64,000 nucleotides of DNA from Ursus arctos. Its lineage: Eukaryota; Chordata; Mammalia; Carnivora; Ursidae. The first letter of the stretch is position 1, and each line of letters begins with the position of its first letter. Of this stretch, positions 23,401 to 34,300 are shown one piece after another. The stretch spans positions 19,824,850-19,888,849 of the forward strand of contig NW_026623019.1 in assembly GCF_023065955.2 (NCBI RefSeq), given 5' to 3'. The notes beneath the pieces were generated by a model. The model worked only from the letters and a program-made list of their open reading frames with translations. It did no database searches and was not told the DNA's origin. The translations under genes were made by a program, and so were the position numbers.

Positions 23401-24919
23401 CAACATTGTTCCCTTGTCTTTTGAATTATTTTCTTATACTCTTTCCTTCTACAGTAACCCATCATCACTCCATGCCTGTAACTTGAGCATAGTTTTCTAT
23501 ATATTTGTTTTTAAGGTGGACTGACTGGAATTACCAAAAGGAAGAAGCACATAGCTTATATATGAACAAATTACTTTTGTAATAAAATCATCCAAAGTAT
23601 ATATAAATTACCGAACAAATTTCCAGGATCTCAAGGCCTCTATGATGAAATTCACTGTGATCATTATTTGGGCGTTGCAATGAATAGAGAGGACATTTGG
23701 TAAAACGGTAAAATCAAAGAATCTGTTAGGCGTAATTTTAAGTTTTCCTTTTCCACAATAGCAGAGCTTTGGTTTTGAATTTTCCTACACAATTTGACCT
23801 TTGCTCAGATCTTTCTTTTTTTAAGTTATGCCCAATCACTGAAACCTAAAATTTCTCAAACAAGAGAACTTGGAACAGAAAACAATATTTGTATGAGCAG
23901 CCAAACTTTCTGCTGCAAACAAATGAATAAAGAGACATCAAGAGTGTTGACATTCAGTATTCAGGATGAAGTTTTAATAAATTTCAAGTTATTGAATAAA
24001 CGATCCTAGGTGATAAAGCTGCAATTTTAGCTCAACAGAATATTTCTAACAGCTACCTTTCTCTACAATAACTGAAACTGTACAGAGATTGATTGATCAT
24101 CTGTATAGAAAATATTCTGAAATATTTTTGATAATTGAAAGGATGAAATTTGGGCTTGAGATCTTGGTAATTGAGTCTAGATGAGTGCATAATAGACCCA
24201 AAGCATCCTCTTTATATTTATGAGTGAAGCGGGAAGTAAAGAAATTTTGCATATAGTTTTCCTAACTTGGTTAACTTTCAGTACTGAGGATATTTGACCA
24301 ACAGGCTAAATTCTGTCAAGGCTGTTTTAAACTGACAAAGAAAACATGGCCCCAAAATGTTAGTGAGTCTGCAATTATTCTTGAAGGCCCAGTACCAGAA
24401 TTGAATATATTTAGGACTCAATTTACCAAACTTGAGTCATTTATATACTATTGTCCTTCTTTGTCAAAAATTTCCTCCTCTGTGTCACTTTTGTTTGTAT
24501 TTACTTGATATTTTTAAATTAATTCACATTTTAATTTAAATTTGTTTTGTAAGGAAACTGTCATTTTCATGAATGGAAAACCAGTAACCTTATGCCATAA
24601 TGAGGAGGTGACTATAAACCAAACTTGATGGAAACAGAACAATGTTATTAAATTTTTGCTGGATAATGATGCTTAACAAACGCTCTTAGCCTGAAGTGCA
24701 TCTCAGTTTATTACAAGGGAGAAAACAAGTTTTAGAGAGCTGTTTAAGACATACTGGCACTGAGCTGAGACTTTCCTTCTTGGCGTAATCAAGATGAAAT
24801 GATAACAAGTATTAGAAAATACTTGTCTAACATGTAATTTAATATTAGCCAAAATTATCTCCACCAGTAAGAGTGCCACACTGTAAGATAATGAGAAGCA
24901 CTCACTTTGGCTGCTGCGT
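23401..24919. other. Unassigned unique sequence
   Basis: No recognised repeat or gene. Confidence 0.45.
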
Positions 24920-25350
24920 CACATAGGATTGTGTTCAGTTACATGTAATAATAATTCAGCTTTAGTGGCTGAATCAAATAGGTGTTTTTATTTGTTCTCA
25001 CATCCATCAAAATCTGGAGGTAGAGTGTAGGGATGGGACAGGTGCCTGAGAAAGTCGTCAGTGACCCAGCTTCCTTCCAGCTGTCTGCTCCGCCCCCTTA
25101 GCCTTGCAACTGTCCTCCACAGAGAAAGACAAGTAAAAGGCAAAAGGCAAAGAGCAGCCATCCAAGTCTTTCTTTTTAACATGAAAAAATATATAAGTTC
25201 TTCTTATGGTAGATTTCCATCTCATTGGTCAGAATACAAGGGCTTTTGCAGGTAAGCTTTTTCCTGCACATTTGCTCTCTGAACAAAACTGGTGTCCCGC
25301 TAATAAAGGTAAAGGGACAAAGCAGTATCTGGCAACGACCACACCAAAAC
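24920..25350 (-). mobile_element. Old interspersed repeat, family unassigned
   Basis: The block order is familiar from a common ancient mammalian repeat: gtgttcagttacatgtaata, tctggaggtagagtgtaggg, cttccttccagctgtctgct, aaaggcaaaaggcaaagag, ttccatctcattggtcagaa, and a final aggtaaagggacaaagcagt. I cannot name it, and the strand is a guess. Frames across this area are not genes. Confidence 0.45.
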
Positions 25351-25778
25351 TTCTCTTCTTGGACTCACAAATTATTATTCTTGATACACTTCACTATTCA
25401 GAGAAATCTGTACCAGTTACTACTCAGAATCACAGGACAATACCGTCACTGGGTACTGGCTGTGTGCCATCACACAAGAATGGGTCTATCTAGATGGCAA
25501 TGTAAGCTACCAAGAAACCTGAGTTTAATATCTTACACCCTAGTTTATCGCTACCACAATTTAGTCAGTAGTCATTCTCTGCATGGCCCTGTTTTCTTCC
25601 TTTTCTGACTCTCTCCCATATCTGCATTATCATTATAAACATACGTAACAATTCTATCTAAAATGTATCAGTAATATCAGCAAAAGTAGAATATGTTTTG
25701 TTAATCTTACTAAATGTACATCTTAGTAAATGTCTCAGTTCTTTATAGTGTGGGTTTGTTTATTCAGACATAACCACC
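25351..25778. other. Unassigned unique sequence
   Basis: No recognised feature. Confidence 0.4.
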
Positions 25779-25970
25779 AGATACATATACATATATACAT
25801 ATATGATACGTATATATATACACATATATATGTTGATACATATATATATTTGATACACACACATATATATATATAGGGGCAGCTACATATTTTCCTTAAT
25901 TTTATATATATATATATATTTATATATATATGTATATATATATTTATATATATATATATATAAAATTTAT
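25779..25970. repeat. Palindromic (TA)n-rich microsatellite
   Basis: Long TATATA and CATATA tracts interrupted by gatac spacers and by aggggcagctacat near 25876-25890. The part at about 25897-25968 starts aattttatata and ends tatataaaattt, so its two halves can pair. Confidence 0.95.
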
Positions 25971-26439
25971 TTCCCCCCCTGATGCTTTGTGGTCATTCAT
26001 CTTAACTGCACTCTGGGATCATCTGCTTACATGAGTGATTTATCTCACTCAAATGCACAGAATAATATCCCCTCCAAAGCAGTCTGAGTACCTTAGAAAA
26101 AAAAGAAAATACAATTGAGAGAAATTGTGGTTCCCATGAGTCTAAGGTTTTAGAAACCTTTCTTATGTTTTCCATTTTTCTGCAAAATCTAAGGCTTAAT
26201 GTGAATAATCATTGTGGTTACATTTTATCCAGAGAGATTACATGTCTGTCAAGATACAAACTCCCCAAGTCTACTGTAGTAGAATGAAATGCAGCAGAAA
26301 AACAATTTATTTGATAAACCAAGACTTCCCATTTTTGTCTAGACTAACCAGAACATCTATGTAGAAGTGAGCTTTAAAAATTGCAGTTTTCCTAACGCAT
26401 CCCTTAGATCTTTACTTTGTTAGTCTGTATCTGACTTAA
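25971..26439. other. Unassigned unique sequence
   Basis: No recognised feature. Confidence 0.4.
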
Positions 26440-26600
26440 TAATAGTTGATATTTTTATTATGCTTGAGAGATTCAAAAGTATTTAACCTGACATAACCCT
26501 ATTTGATTCTAATTTTTATAAAGTAGGTGGAAAATATATTATCATCTACATTTTATAGATAAAATTGAAAGTGTTTAAATGTCAGGTGAAGATCTCGTGT
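26440..26600 (-). mobile_element. MIR SINE, antisense, decayed
   Basis: Weak reverse MIR pattern: aataatagttgatatttttatt, ataaccctatttgattctaa, aaagtaggtgg, atctacattttatagataaa. Confidence 0.45.
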
Positions 26601-26675
26601 TTGGTTCTTTGGTTCAGTGATTTGCCAGGCTATCAGGAAACATTTCTTTTTTCTTACTAAAAGGCAGTCTGAATT

Positions 26676-26706
26676 CATATATATATATATATAGAGAGAG
26701 AGAGAG
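26676..26706. repeat. (TA)n(GA)n microsatellite
   Basis: About eight TA units followed by about six GA units. Confidence 0.95.
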
Positions 26707-27017
26707 GCAGTGAGCATAAGGTCCCAGGACTAGATATTTCACTGTTACAATATCCCTGTACAGAGGATAAATCTGCCATGTTCCAGCATGAAGATAAGCA
26801 CCTCTCTTTGCTAACTTGGGAGATAAGGTTTGAAAGAGTGAAGTCCAGTAGGAGGAGGAATAAAAATTGTTTATTTTTTTCCTTCATGGTTTATAACTTT
26901 GGGCATCTTATTTAAGCAGATTTTTTTTTCCTATCCTGAAATCTTAAACATATGCTTCTATATTTTTCTAAGAATTTTCCGATTTTGTTGGAAATTATTC
27001 TTTCATCTATGTTCTTT

Positions 27018-28892
27018 ATTTTTTTACTTTTATTTTTTATAATTTTTATTTTGTTATATTAGTCACCATACGGTACATCCCCAGTTTTTGATGCAATGTT
27101 CCATGATTCATTATTTGTGTATAACACCCAGTACACCATGCAATACGTGCCCTCCTTAATACCCATCACCAGCCTATCCCAATCCCCCACCTCCCTCCCC
27201 TCTGAAGCCCTGTTTGTTTCCCAGAGTCCACAGTCTCTCATGGTTCATTCCCCCTTCTGTTTACCCCCCCCCTTCATTCTTCCCTTCCTTCTCCTACCGA
27301 TCTTCCTATTTCTAATGTTCCATAAATGAGTGAAACCATATGATAATTGTCTTTCTCTGCTTGACTTATTTCACTTAGCATAATCTCCTCTAGTCCCGTC
27401 CATGTTGCTGCAATTGTTGTGTAATCGTTCTTTCTGATGGCTGAGTAATATTCCATTGTATATATAGACCACATCTTCTTAATCCAGTCATCTTTTGAGG
27501 AGCATCTCGGCTCCTTCCACAATTTAGCTATTGTGGACAGTGCTGCTATGAACATTGGGGTGCATATGGCCCTTCTCTTCACTACGTCTGTATCTTTGGG
27601 GTAAATACCCAGTAGTGCAATGGCTGGGTCATAGGGTAGCTCAATTTTTAACTTTTTAAGGGACCTCCACACTGTTTTCCAGAGTGGCTGTACCAACTTG
27701 CATTCCCACCAACAATGTAGGAGGGATCCCCTTTCTCCACATCCTCTCCAACAATTGTTGTTTCTTGCCTTGTCAATTTTTGCCATTCTGACTGGCGTAA
27801 AGTGGTATCTCAGTGTGGTTTTGATTTGAATTTCCCTGATGGCTAATGATTTTGAACATTTTTTCATGTGTCTGTTAGCCATTTGTATGTCTTCATTGGA
27901 AAAGTGTCTGTTCATATCTTCTGCCCATTTTTTGATTTGTTTATTTGTTTCTCGTGTATTGAGTTTGAGAAGTTCTTTGTAGATCTTGGATACCAGTCCT
28001 TTATCTGTAGTGTCATTTGCAAATATCTTCTCCCATTCCGTGGGCTGCCTCTTAGTTTTTTTGACTGTTTCCATGGCTGTGCAGAAGCTTTTTATCTTGA
28101 TGAAGTCCCACAAGTTCATTTTTTCTTTTGTTTCTCTTGCCTTTGGAGATGTGTCATGAAAAAAGTTGCTGTGGCCGATGTCAAAGACGTTGCAGCCTAT
28201 GTTCTTCTCTAGGATTTTGATGGATTCCTGTCTCACATTGAGGTCTTTCATCCAGTTGGAGTTTATCTTTGTGTATGGTGTGAGAGAGTGGTCAGGTTTC
28301 ATTCTTTTGCATATAGCTGTCCAATTTTCCCAGCACCATTTATTGAAGAGACTGTCTTTTTTCCACTGGATGTTTTTTCCTACTTTGTCAAAGATTAGTT
28401 GCCTAAAGAGCCGAGGGTCCATTTCTGGGTTCTCTATTCTGTTCCACTGGTCTATGTGTCTGTTTTTGTGCCAGTACCATGCTGTCTTTGTGATCACAGC
28501 TTTGTAATGTAGCTTAAAATCCAGCAATGTGATGCCCCCAGCTTTGTTTTTCCTTTTCAACAATTCCTTGGCAATTTGGGGCCTTTTCTGGTTCCACACA
28601 AATTTAAGGGCTGTTTGTTCCAGTTCTTTGAAAAATGTCATTGGTATTTTGATTGGGATGGCATTGAAAGTGTAGATAATTTAACTGTGTTTATTCTTCC
28701 GATCCATGAGCATGGAATATTTCCATCTTTTTGTGTCTTCTTCAATGTCTTTCAAGAGTGATTTGTAGTTTCTAGAATATAGATCCTTTACATCTCTGGT
28801 TAAGTTAATTTTTAGATAACATATGATTTTTGGTGCTATTGTAAATGGAATGGATTCCCTAATTGTTTGTGTATAGAAATGCAACTGATTTC
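27018..28892 (-). mobile_element. Carnivore L1 3' part, antisense
   Basis: The least diverged large L1 of the window. The T-rich left edge (about 27018-27058) is the complement of the A tail. A carnivore L1 3' UTR of about 240 bases follows (tacatccccagtttttgatg, accctcctt-type strings), then ORF2 antisense up to the codons for QKSVAFLYT, where identity stops at about 28892. Directly beyond it a short stretch of ORF2 runs in the opposite orientation (28899-28985), making this a 5'-inverted insertion with a large internal gap. No flanking duplication was found. Confidence 0.95.
27274..28641 (-). pseudogene. L1 ORF2 protein C-terminal remnant, 455 codons
   Basis: This open frame matches the C-terminal third of L1 ORF2, the protein that nicks DNA and reverse-transcribes L1 RNA at the target. 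The endonuclease and RT catalytic core are absent. It starts at [20 protein letters not shown], just after RT. Recognisable blocks follow: [14 protein letters not shown] (36-48), [18 protein letters not shown] (51-68), [13 protein letters not shown] (95-107), [10 protein letters not shown] (199-208), [12 protein letters not shown] (237-248) and the cysteine motif CX3CX7HX4C with C297, C301, H309 and C314 all intact. Its last residues run to [10 protein letters not shown]. Upstream, the same ORF2 continues at 28681-28884 in a shifted frame, so at least two small deletions separate the pieces. It has no promoter or start of its own and is best treated as a dead L1 fragment. Confidence 0.93.
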
Positions 28893-28898
28893 ATCAGT

Positions 28899-28985
28899 CC
28901 AAAATCTATGGGACACTGCAGAGGTGGTCCTAAGGGGAAAATACATAGCCATCCAAGCCCCACTCCAAAGGTTAGACCAACACCT
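28899..28985 (+). mobile_element. L1 ORF2 scrap, inverted 5' end
   Basis: The plus strand encodes QNLWDTAEVVLRGKYIAIQA, the L1 ORF2 segment between the endonuclease and RT domains. Similarity fades after about 28985. It faces away from the L1 at 27018-28892, so it fits the flipped 5' end of the same insertion, with roughly 400 codons of ORF2 missing between the parts. Confidence 0.82.
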
Positions 28986-29094
28986 TCACTGCAAGCACAA
29001 TATCACTCAATATCATTTAAATAGAGAGAGGGAGAGAAAATGCTATTTACCTGCAAAAGACAGTTCAGGATTCATGGAGCAAGTCTAGCAAAAA

Positions 29095-29285
29095 TAGTCA
29101 ACTTTGGGGTCAGATAGAACAGGAATTTGAAATGCTACTCAAAAACTTATTAAATGTGTTCTGAGTTATTTTATGCCTTGATTTTTATCATCTATTCTAT
29201 AAGATAATACTAACCTCATAAAATTGACTTGATAATTAAATGCCATACTTTATGTGATGTCAGCGCTATATGAATATTAGTTTGG
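29095..29285 (+). mobile_element. MIR SINE, sense
   Basis: Follows the MIR core and tail: actttggggtcagatagaac, ttatgccttgatttttatca, taagataatactaacctcat, then gataattaaatgccata. Confidence 0.65.
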
Positions 29286-29346
29286 CTTCCTTAATTTGCA
29301 TTACTTTTTTCTTTAAGGGTTGATTTAGAATTAAAAGTAAAAGCCA

Positions 29347-29553
29347 GGGGCGCCTGAGTGGCACAGTTGGTTGAGCATGGGACTCCTGGTTTCTGCTCAG
29401 GTCATGATCTCAGGGTCGTGGGATGGAGCCCTGTGTTGAGCTCCCCCTTCAGCACAGAGTCAGCTCGGGACACTCTCTTCCTCTCCCTGTGCTTCTCTGC
29501 CCGCACTTGCTGACTCACTCTCTCTAGAATTAATAAATAAATCTTAAAAAAAG
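29347..29553 (+). mobile_element. CAN-SINE, sense
   Basis: Starts ggggcgcctgagtggcacag, has tctgctcaggtcatgatctc, a CT-rich 3' half and an AATAAATAAATCTT tail. Flanking repeat aaaagtaaaa at 29333-29342 and 29554-29563. The variable middle marks an older subfamily than the copy at 30592. Confidence 0.95.
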
Positions 29554-29689
29554 AAAAGTAAAAACTAAAAAGACTTAGAACCAGATGAAAGGATAGTTAT
29601 GTAATTAACCTGGTCTTGCTAAGACAATTTATAGTATATTTGGTGTGTTTAGTTTTCAGAAAAGGGAGGCACAATGTAGCTAGTAGTCA

Positions 29690-29880
29690 TTGAGAATTGG
29701 AAATGTGCCAATAATTTTGCTTATAGTATTTTATTTATTCCCTCTGAATTTTATGTTATATAATCCTTCTATTTTACAAATGAGAAAACTGATAAAGGAA
29801 TTAAATAACTTGTCAAAGCCTATCAGGTAGAAGCAAAAGAGCAGGTTCCCATTTAAGATTTTGCCCAACATCTCTACCTA
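29690..29880 (-). mobile_element. MIR SINE, antisense
   Basis: Reverse MIR pattern: cttctattttacaaatgaga, aaactgataaaggaattaaa, taacttgtcaaagcctatca, and aggttcccatttaaga. Confidence 0.65.
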
Positions 29881-30521
29881 CCCTTTTTCACTGTGTTAAG
29901 TTTCTTCAATACAGTAACAAGAAGGTACTAATAAGGTATTTAGCATCTCTGCTCTAATAGAACAACACAATGGTTATTAAAACCAATGACAAAGATATGG
30001 TACCACCAGTAAGTGAGAGAACAGTGACTTAGTTTTTAAAAGGGCAGCACTCAAAAATGCCACTGTAAGAATTTTTGTCTCTTTAAACCCTTACACTCTA
30101 CTATTTCCTAAAAAGAAAATGAAACTTGTATATTTTTTTGTCTAAAAACAAACCTATTTCCATTTATAAAAGCAAAGTAGGAATAATAATAAATGTGGCA
30201 ACCTGTTTTTCTCAGTTGCTGATGCAAAAAGCAATTCTAAGATATAAAAGAACATTCAATGGAGTTTTGGGGGTGGGGTCACAGGAGAAAGTCTGTATGT
30301 TCTTTCCCAAGAGACAAAGGGCGACAAATCTGTGAATTTGTCATAATCTGACCTGCTTCGTAGACTTCCTAGATTTGTTCCTACTCCTAGAATAGATCCT
30401 TCTGCTGGGAAGCTGCTTATTTTAACCAACCACTTTCATCCCCAACACTCACGTACTTTATATCCTTGGATATATTGCTACATCTGCTCTGGTTATGTGC
30501 TAGTCTTGCTGGCCAGGAGTG
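29881..30521. other. Unassigned unique sequence
   Basis: No repeat family or gene recognised. Confidence 0.4.
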
Positions 30522-30575
30522 ATGATGATGATGATGACAGTGATGAAGATGATGAGGAGGAGGATAACAATAATA
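30522..30575. repeat. GAT/GAG/AAT trinucleotide-rich repeat
   Basis: Interrupted gatgatgatgatgac, gatgaggaggagg and aataataag units. A frame through it encodes an Asp/Glu run, but there is no gene context. Confidence 0.93.
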
Positions 30576-30591
30576 AGAATAAACGAAGAGA

Positions 30592-30797
30592 GGGGCGCCT
30601 GGGTGGCACAGCGGTTAAGCGTCTGCCTTCGGCTCAGGGCGTGATCCCGCCGTTGTGGGATCGAGCCCCACATCAGGCTCCTCTGCTATGAGCCGGCTTC
30701 TTCCTCTTCCACTCCCCCTGCTTGTGTTCCCTCTCTCGCTGGCTGTCTCTATCTCTGTCGAATAAATAAATAAATAAATCTTAAAAAAAAAAAAAAA
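30592..30797 (+). mobile_element. Young CAN-SINE, sense, 16-bp target duplication
   Basis: Essentially full length and near consensus: ggggcgcctgggtggcacag, cttcggctcagggcgtgatc, tgggatcgagccccacatca, tgcttgtgttccctctctcg, an (AAAT)n run and an A tail. Target repeat agaataaacgaagaga at 30576-30591 and 30798-30813. It carries the tRNA-derived A and B boxes of an RNA polymerase III promoter. Confidence 0.98.
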
Positions 30798-30814
30798 AGA
30801 ATAAACGAAGAGAA

Positions 30815-31060
30815 AAGACATTTAGCACTACTTTCTGCCAGGCACTCCCGAAAGCACTTTGCATGTAGTAACTAATGAAATCTCAAAACAACAACATGAT
30901 ATAGGTGCTATTATTTTCATCTTCATTTTAGAGATAATGAAACAGAGGCACCAGTAGATTAAGTAAGTTGCCCAGGTGCACACAACTGGAGGGGGTGGGG
31001 CCTGATTCACACCAGCCAGCCTAGGACAGGTGCCCGTGCTCTTACCCACAAAGAGGCGCT
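30815..31060 (-). mobile_element. MIR SINE, antisense
   Basis: Clear reverse MIR: tttctgccaggcactcccga, gctattattttcatcttcat, ttagagataatgaaacagag, taagtaagttgcccaggtgc, cctgattcacaccagccag and ccgtgctcttacccac. The young SINE landed at its upstream edge. Confidence 0.85.
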
Positions 31061-32355
31061 GTTGCAGGAAGATGGGGTCTCATGTGACCTCTGTTAATCT
31101 TGCTGTTTCAGTGCCCAGAGGGCAGTCTCATTATGAAGATGGTAGACAGAGGCACAACTTCTCACAGGTGCCAATTACTCATAATGTAATGACCACATTT
31201 TCAGAGGCATAGAGTTAGAGCATGCGATGTATTAATGGATGATTGTGTCAATTTCAGGGTTAAAAGACTGTTTAGAACTCTGCATGATATGGTTTAGAAG
31301 CATGAAATGTGGGGATATTTGGACATTTTGTTGGTTTGTAGAACAAGGCATGAGAGTCATTGAGATTAGAAAGTCTCTGTACATATGGAGAGAGAGACAG
31401 AGACAGAGACAGAGAGACAGAGAAAGTTCATACCTGAAGTAAATCTATCTGCCGTCCCTGAGCTGACCTAAAAATCTGGCAAATGAGCCTAGTTAAAGGT
31501 AAAATACCATAAGAGAATTAAGGAGACTTCTTAGTGTACACCCTGAAATCTCAGCATTTTTGTGTGATTGGGAGAACTTTGTTTACATGGTCCCCCAATA
31601 ATAGCAATATAAAAACTCTGCACCATATTTTTTAGTGAAGTTTCATTTTAGTATTTCTTATACTTTGTTTTTCCCTTAGGGAAGGAAAAAAAGAGAAAGA
31701 AAACGAAGGGGCAGCTTTTATTCCTATAGTATCCTAACACAATTTCCCTATTAAGTTATGTGGAATTGAAATTATATTTGCCCAAAGAAAATTGAAGAAA
31801 ATGCAAAACTCATTACAAAGAATGTGAATATTAAAAATTGAAATAATGATACTAACCTGGAACTGAAGAAACCATGAACCTTATAATCATTAATTTCCTG
31901 TGTTTCAGATGGTCTGTGTTATTGCCTTTCTGAGGCAGAGGCTCATGAGACATAGTGATGGAGCTTTCTGATGTGTCTTTCTGAATGGTTTACATGTAAA
32001 CCTCTTCCTTCAGTTTATGGCTATCATTACTCTTAGTGGAGTTTGTTGAATGATTTTTTTTGTCTTGAACAAAATTGTCCAATTGATTATCAGTAAGTTA
32101 GGACAGCTTTGAGCTGTGTATAATAGAGGCTTGGGGTGCAAAACTGAAACTTCCTTTTAGCAAAGTTCTATAAAATCATGAATATCAAAACAGTTAGATG
32201 TAAGAATAATAGATGTACAGAATGCTGTAACGGGAGACTTAAAATTCCTTGCCCAACTTAAATTATATTTTTGACATTTCCTTTTCTCTGCACTTGATTT
32301 TGTGATTCTATACTTTGGGACTTCTAGTCTTTGATAAATGCAAAAATTAGGTATA
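31061..32355. other. Unassigned unique sequence
   Basis: No repeat family or gene recognised other than the purine repeat listed separately. Confidence 0.42.
31386..31426. repeat. (AGAGAC)n-type purine-rich repeat
   Basis: gagagacagagacagagaca repeated with small variations. Confidence 0.93.
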
Positions 32356-32359
32356 TTAA

Positions 32360-32440
32360 TGTCCTAGATCAGAGGTCAGTCTGCAAACTAAGGCATGCCA
32401 CCAACTGCCTGTTTATATTCTAAGAACTTTTTTTCCAAAC
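32360..32440 (+). mobile_element. hAT-type DNA transposon end fragment
   Basis: gatcagaggtcagtctgcaaactaa followed by caccaactgcctgtttat resembles one end of the common mammalian hAT element reading caggggtcggcaaacta with gccgcctgtttttgt. Short and decayed. Confidence 0.45.
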
Positions 32441-32746
32441 TCTCTCATAGGTTAAAATTCTATTCAGGCTTCCCCTCATCACTGTGAATCCTCTTGTGCT
32501 ATTTCAGTTTTCATTTTGGGGGTAGTTTGTAAAAAGTATTTAGGAGCTCAATGTGACACCTGGTGGATAGGTTAACTCAGATTCATAAAACAACTGGGAT
32601 TAACATATATGAGATTTTCCATTTGTCCTAGAGCTTCCAAGGCTCATTACACTTCTTAGTTGGATAACATGACTCGTAGCCAAGATCAGATTAAGAAGAG
32701 TGACACCAGCAGTGTAGTGGAAAAGGAGTTTTCTACTCTCTTCCCC

Positions 32747-32790
32747 ACAAAAAAACACAAAAAACAAAAAACAAAACAAAACAAAAAAAT
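32747..32790. repeat. A-rich (CAAAA)n tract
   Basis: About 40 bases consisting only of A and C. Confidence 0.93.
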
Positions 32791-32899
32791 CATTGATTTT
32801 GACAATCACCCACACAAAAGAATAATTTTGTGGGAGTGAAAGAGTCCATAAGAAAAGTTCTAATACACCACTGGAGCAAAAAAAATCTGAGATTGGACA

Positions 32900-33660
32900 T
32901 TAAATAGGGTAAGAGGAACAGTTTCACTTTACTTCCATCACCCCTTACCCCAAAGTGGCACGGTTCACTGCCAAGAGAGATGCCTTGATCCATGATTTCT
33001 CCCGTAGGGGAAAGTGAGAATGTGTGAGTGAGTGCCTGGCTTCCCAGGTGTGTGGGATGCTGTCAAAGAGGCCTAATTCTTTCTCACCTGATTCAGAATA
33101 CTGAGGTGATCTACATGACTGAAGGACAGGGAGAGGCTGGGAGCACAGCAGGCAAGGCTCAGAATTCATCAGACATGTGGAGCATTCTAACTTTTTCATG
33201 CACTCCATGAGGAAGCCTGCCCATGAGCTGCTGGGATACCTCATCTACAGACTGCCCCCTATCAAATGGCCCACAGGCATTTCCAATGTTCTGCATGCTT
33301 CACTCCCGCCCCCACAGACACCTCATGGCTGGCTCCCTGTGCAGGCCCCAGAGAGCCATGAATATGAACCTTTGCAGACAGCTAGTGAGTGTGCACAGAA
33401 GGCTGGCCCAACTCAGTGGGATTGGGAGAAAGCACACAAACTTGAGCACTCAGCACCACCCTAGAGAAAGCAAACAGAGGCTGTCAGCATCTGCCTTGGC
33501 TTTGCAGGATCAAGAGAAGAAATACAATCTTAAGAATCACCCCTATCCTCACCCAGGAGGGAACAAGAAGTATGAAGCAGGAGTATCCATAGAAAAGGTG
33601 TTAGAAAGCTTCAGAATCTCCAGCAGGGCTAACAGGTAAAAGTCTTCCTCTCCTAAAGCC
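32900..33660 (+). mobile_element. Old L1 5' UTR, sense
   Basis: GC-richer than its surroundings, and it leads directly into L1 ORF1. Strings such as cacggttcactgccaagaga, aagcctgcccatgagctgct, atacctcatctacagactgc and cagacacctcatggctgg fit an L1M-type 5' UTR. The frames of 95 and 138 codons at 33177-33639 are chance frames in this leader. Subfamily not resolved. Confidence 0.65.
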
Positions 33661-34300
33661 AGTCAATAAAGAAAATTGGAGGAAGTGACTGTCTCTTTAA
33701 ATGTGAAGACAGCAATGTAGACTTCAAGGAATACGAAGAATAAAGGAAACATGACATCACCACAGGAGTACAATAATTTTTCAGTAACAGACCGCAAAGA
33801 AGTGGAGATCTACAATATGTCAGACATGGAGTTTGAAATAGTTGTGTTAAGGAATCCCAGTGAACTACAAGAAGACACAAAAAGATATCTCAACAAAATC
33901 AGGAAGATAATACAAGGACAAAATGAGAAGTTTAACAGAAAAATAGAAATAATAAGAAAGAACCAAACAAATTCTGGAGTGGAATACAATGAATGAATTG
34001 AAAAATGAAATAGAGAGCATCAATATCAGACTTGTTTAAGCAGCAGAAAGGATTTGTGAACTCAAAGACAAGTCATTTGAAATTATCTAGTCAAATAACA
34101 AAGGAAAAAGAAGGGGAAAAGTGTGAAGAAAGCCTATGTGATTTATGGGATATCATCAAGTGAAGGAATTTACACATTGTGGGAGTTCCAGAAGGAGAAG
34201 AGATGGAGAAAGAGGCAGAAAGATTACTTAAAGAAATAAAGGCTGACATTTTCCCAAATCTTGGGAGAGATGCAGTCCACATTCATGAAGCTTTCCTTCT
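33661..34300 (+). pseudogene. L1 ORF1 remnant (RNA-binding chaperone)
   Basis: This is decayed L1 ORF1, the RNA-binding trimer protein of the L1 particle. After gtgaagacagcaatgtagac the frame 33751-33996 gives NNFSVTDRKEVEIYN, VVLRNPSELQED and KIIQGQNEKFNRKIEIIRKN, the N-terminal part and the start of the coiled coil. Beyond a frame break the reading continues in other frames with aatgaattgaaaaatgaaat, cttgtttaagcagcagaaag, aagacaagtcatttgaaatt and tgtgggagttccagaaggag (the start of the RRM domain, IxIxGVPEGEE), then tttcccaaatcttgggagag. Several shifts make it non-functional, and no ORF2 follows. Confidence 0.85.

Noticed and set aside
25206..25608. Two overlapping plus-strand frames of 95 and 127 codons
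   Set aside because: They start inside an old interspersed repeat and show no family motif.
27868..28507. Plus-strand frames of 113-114 codons
   Set aside because: Antisense shadows of the 455-codon L1 ORF2 remnant.
30497..30691. Acidic Asp/Glu-rich open frame
   Set aside because: Encoded by a GAT/GAG microsatellite and then a SINE; not a gene.
33223..33639. 138-codon frame upstream of L1 ORF1
   Set aside because: Lies in the L1 5' UTR and ends before ORF1; not an L1 protein and no host similarity seen.
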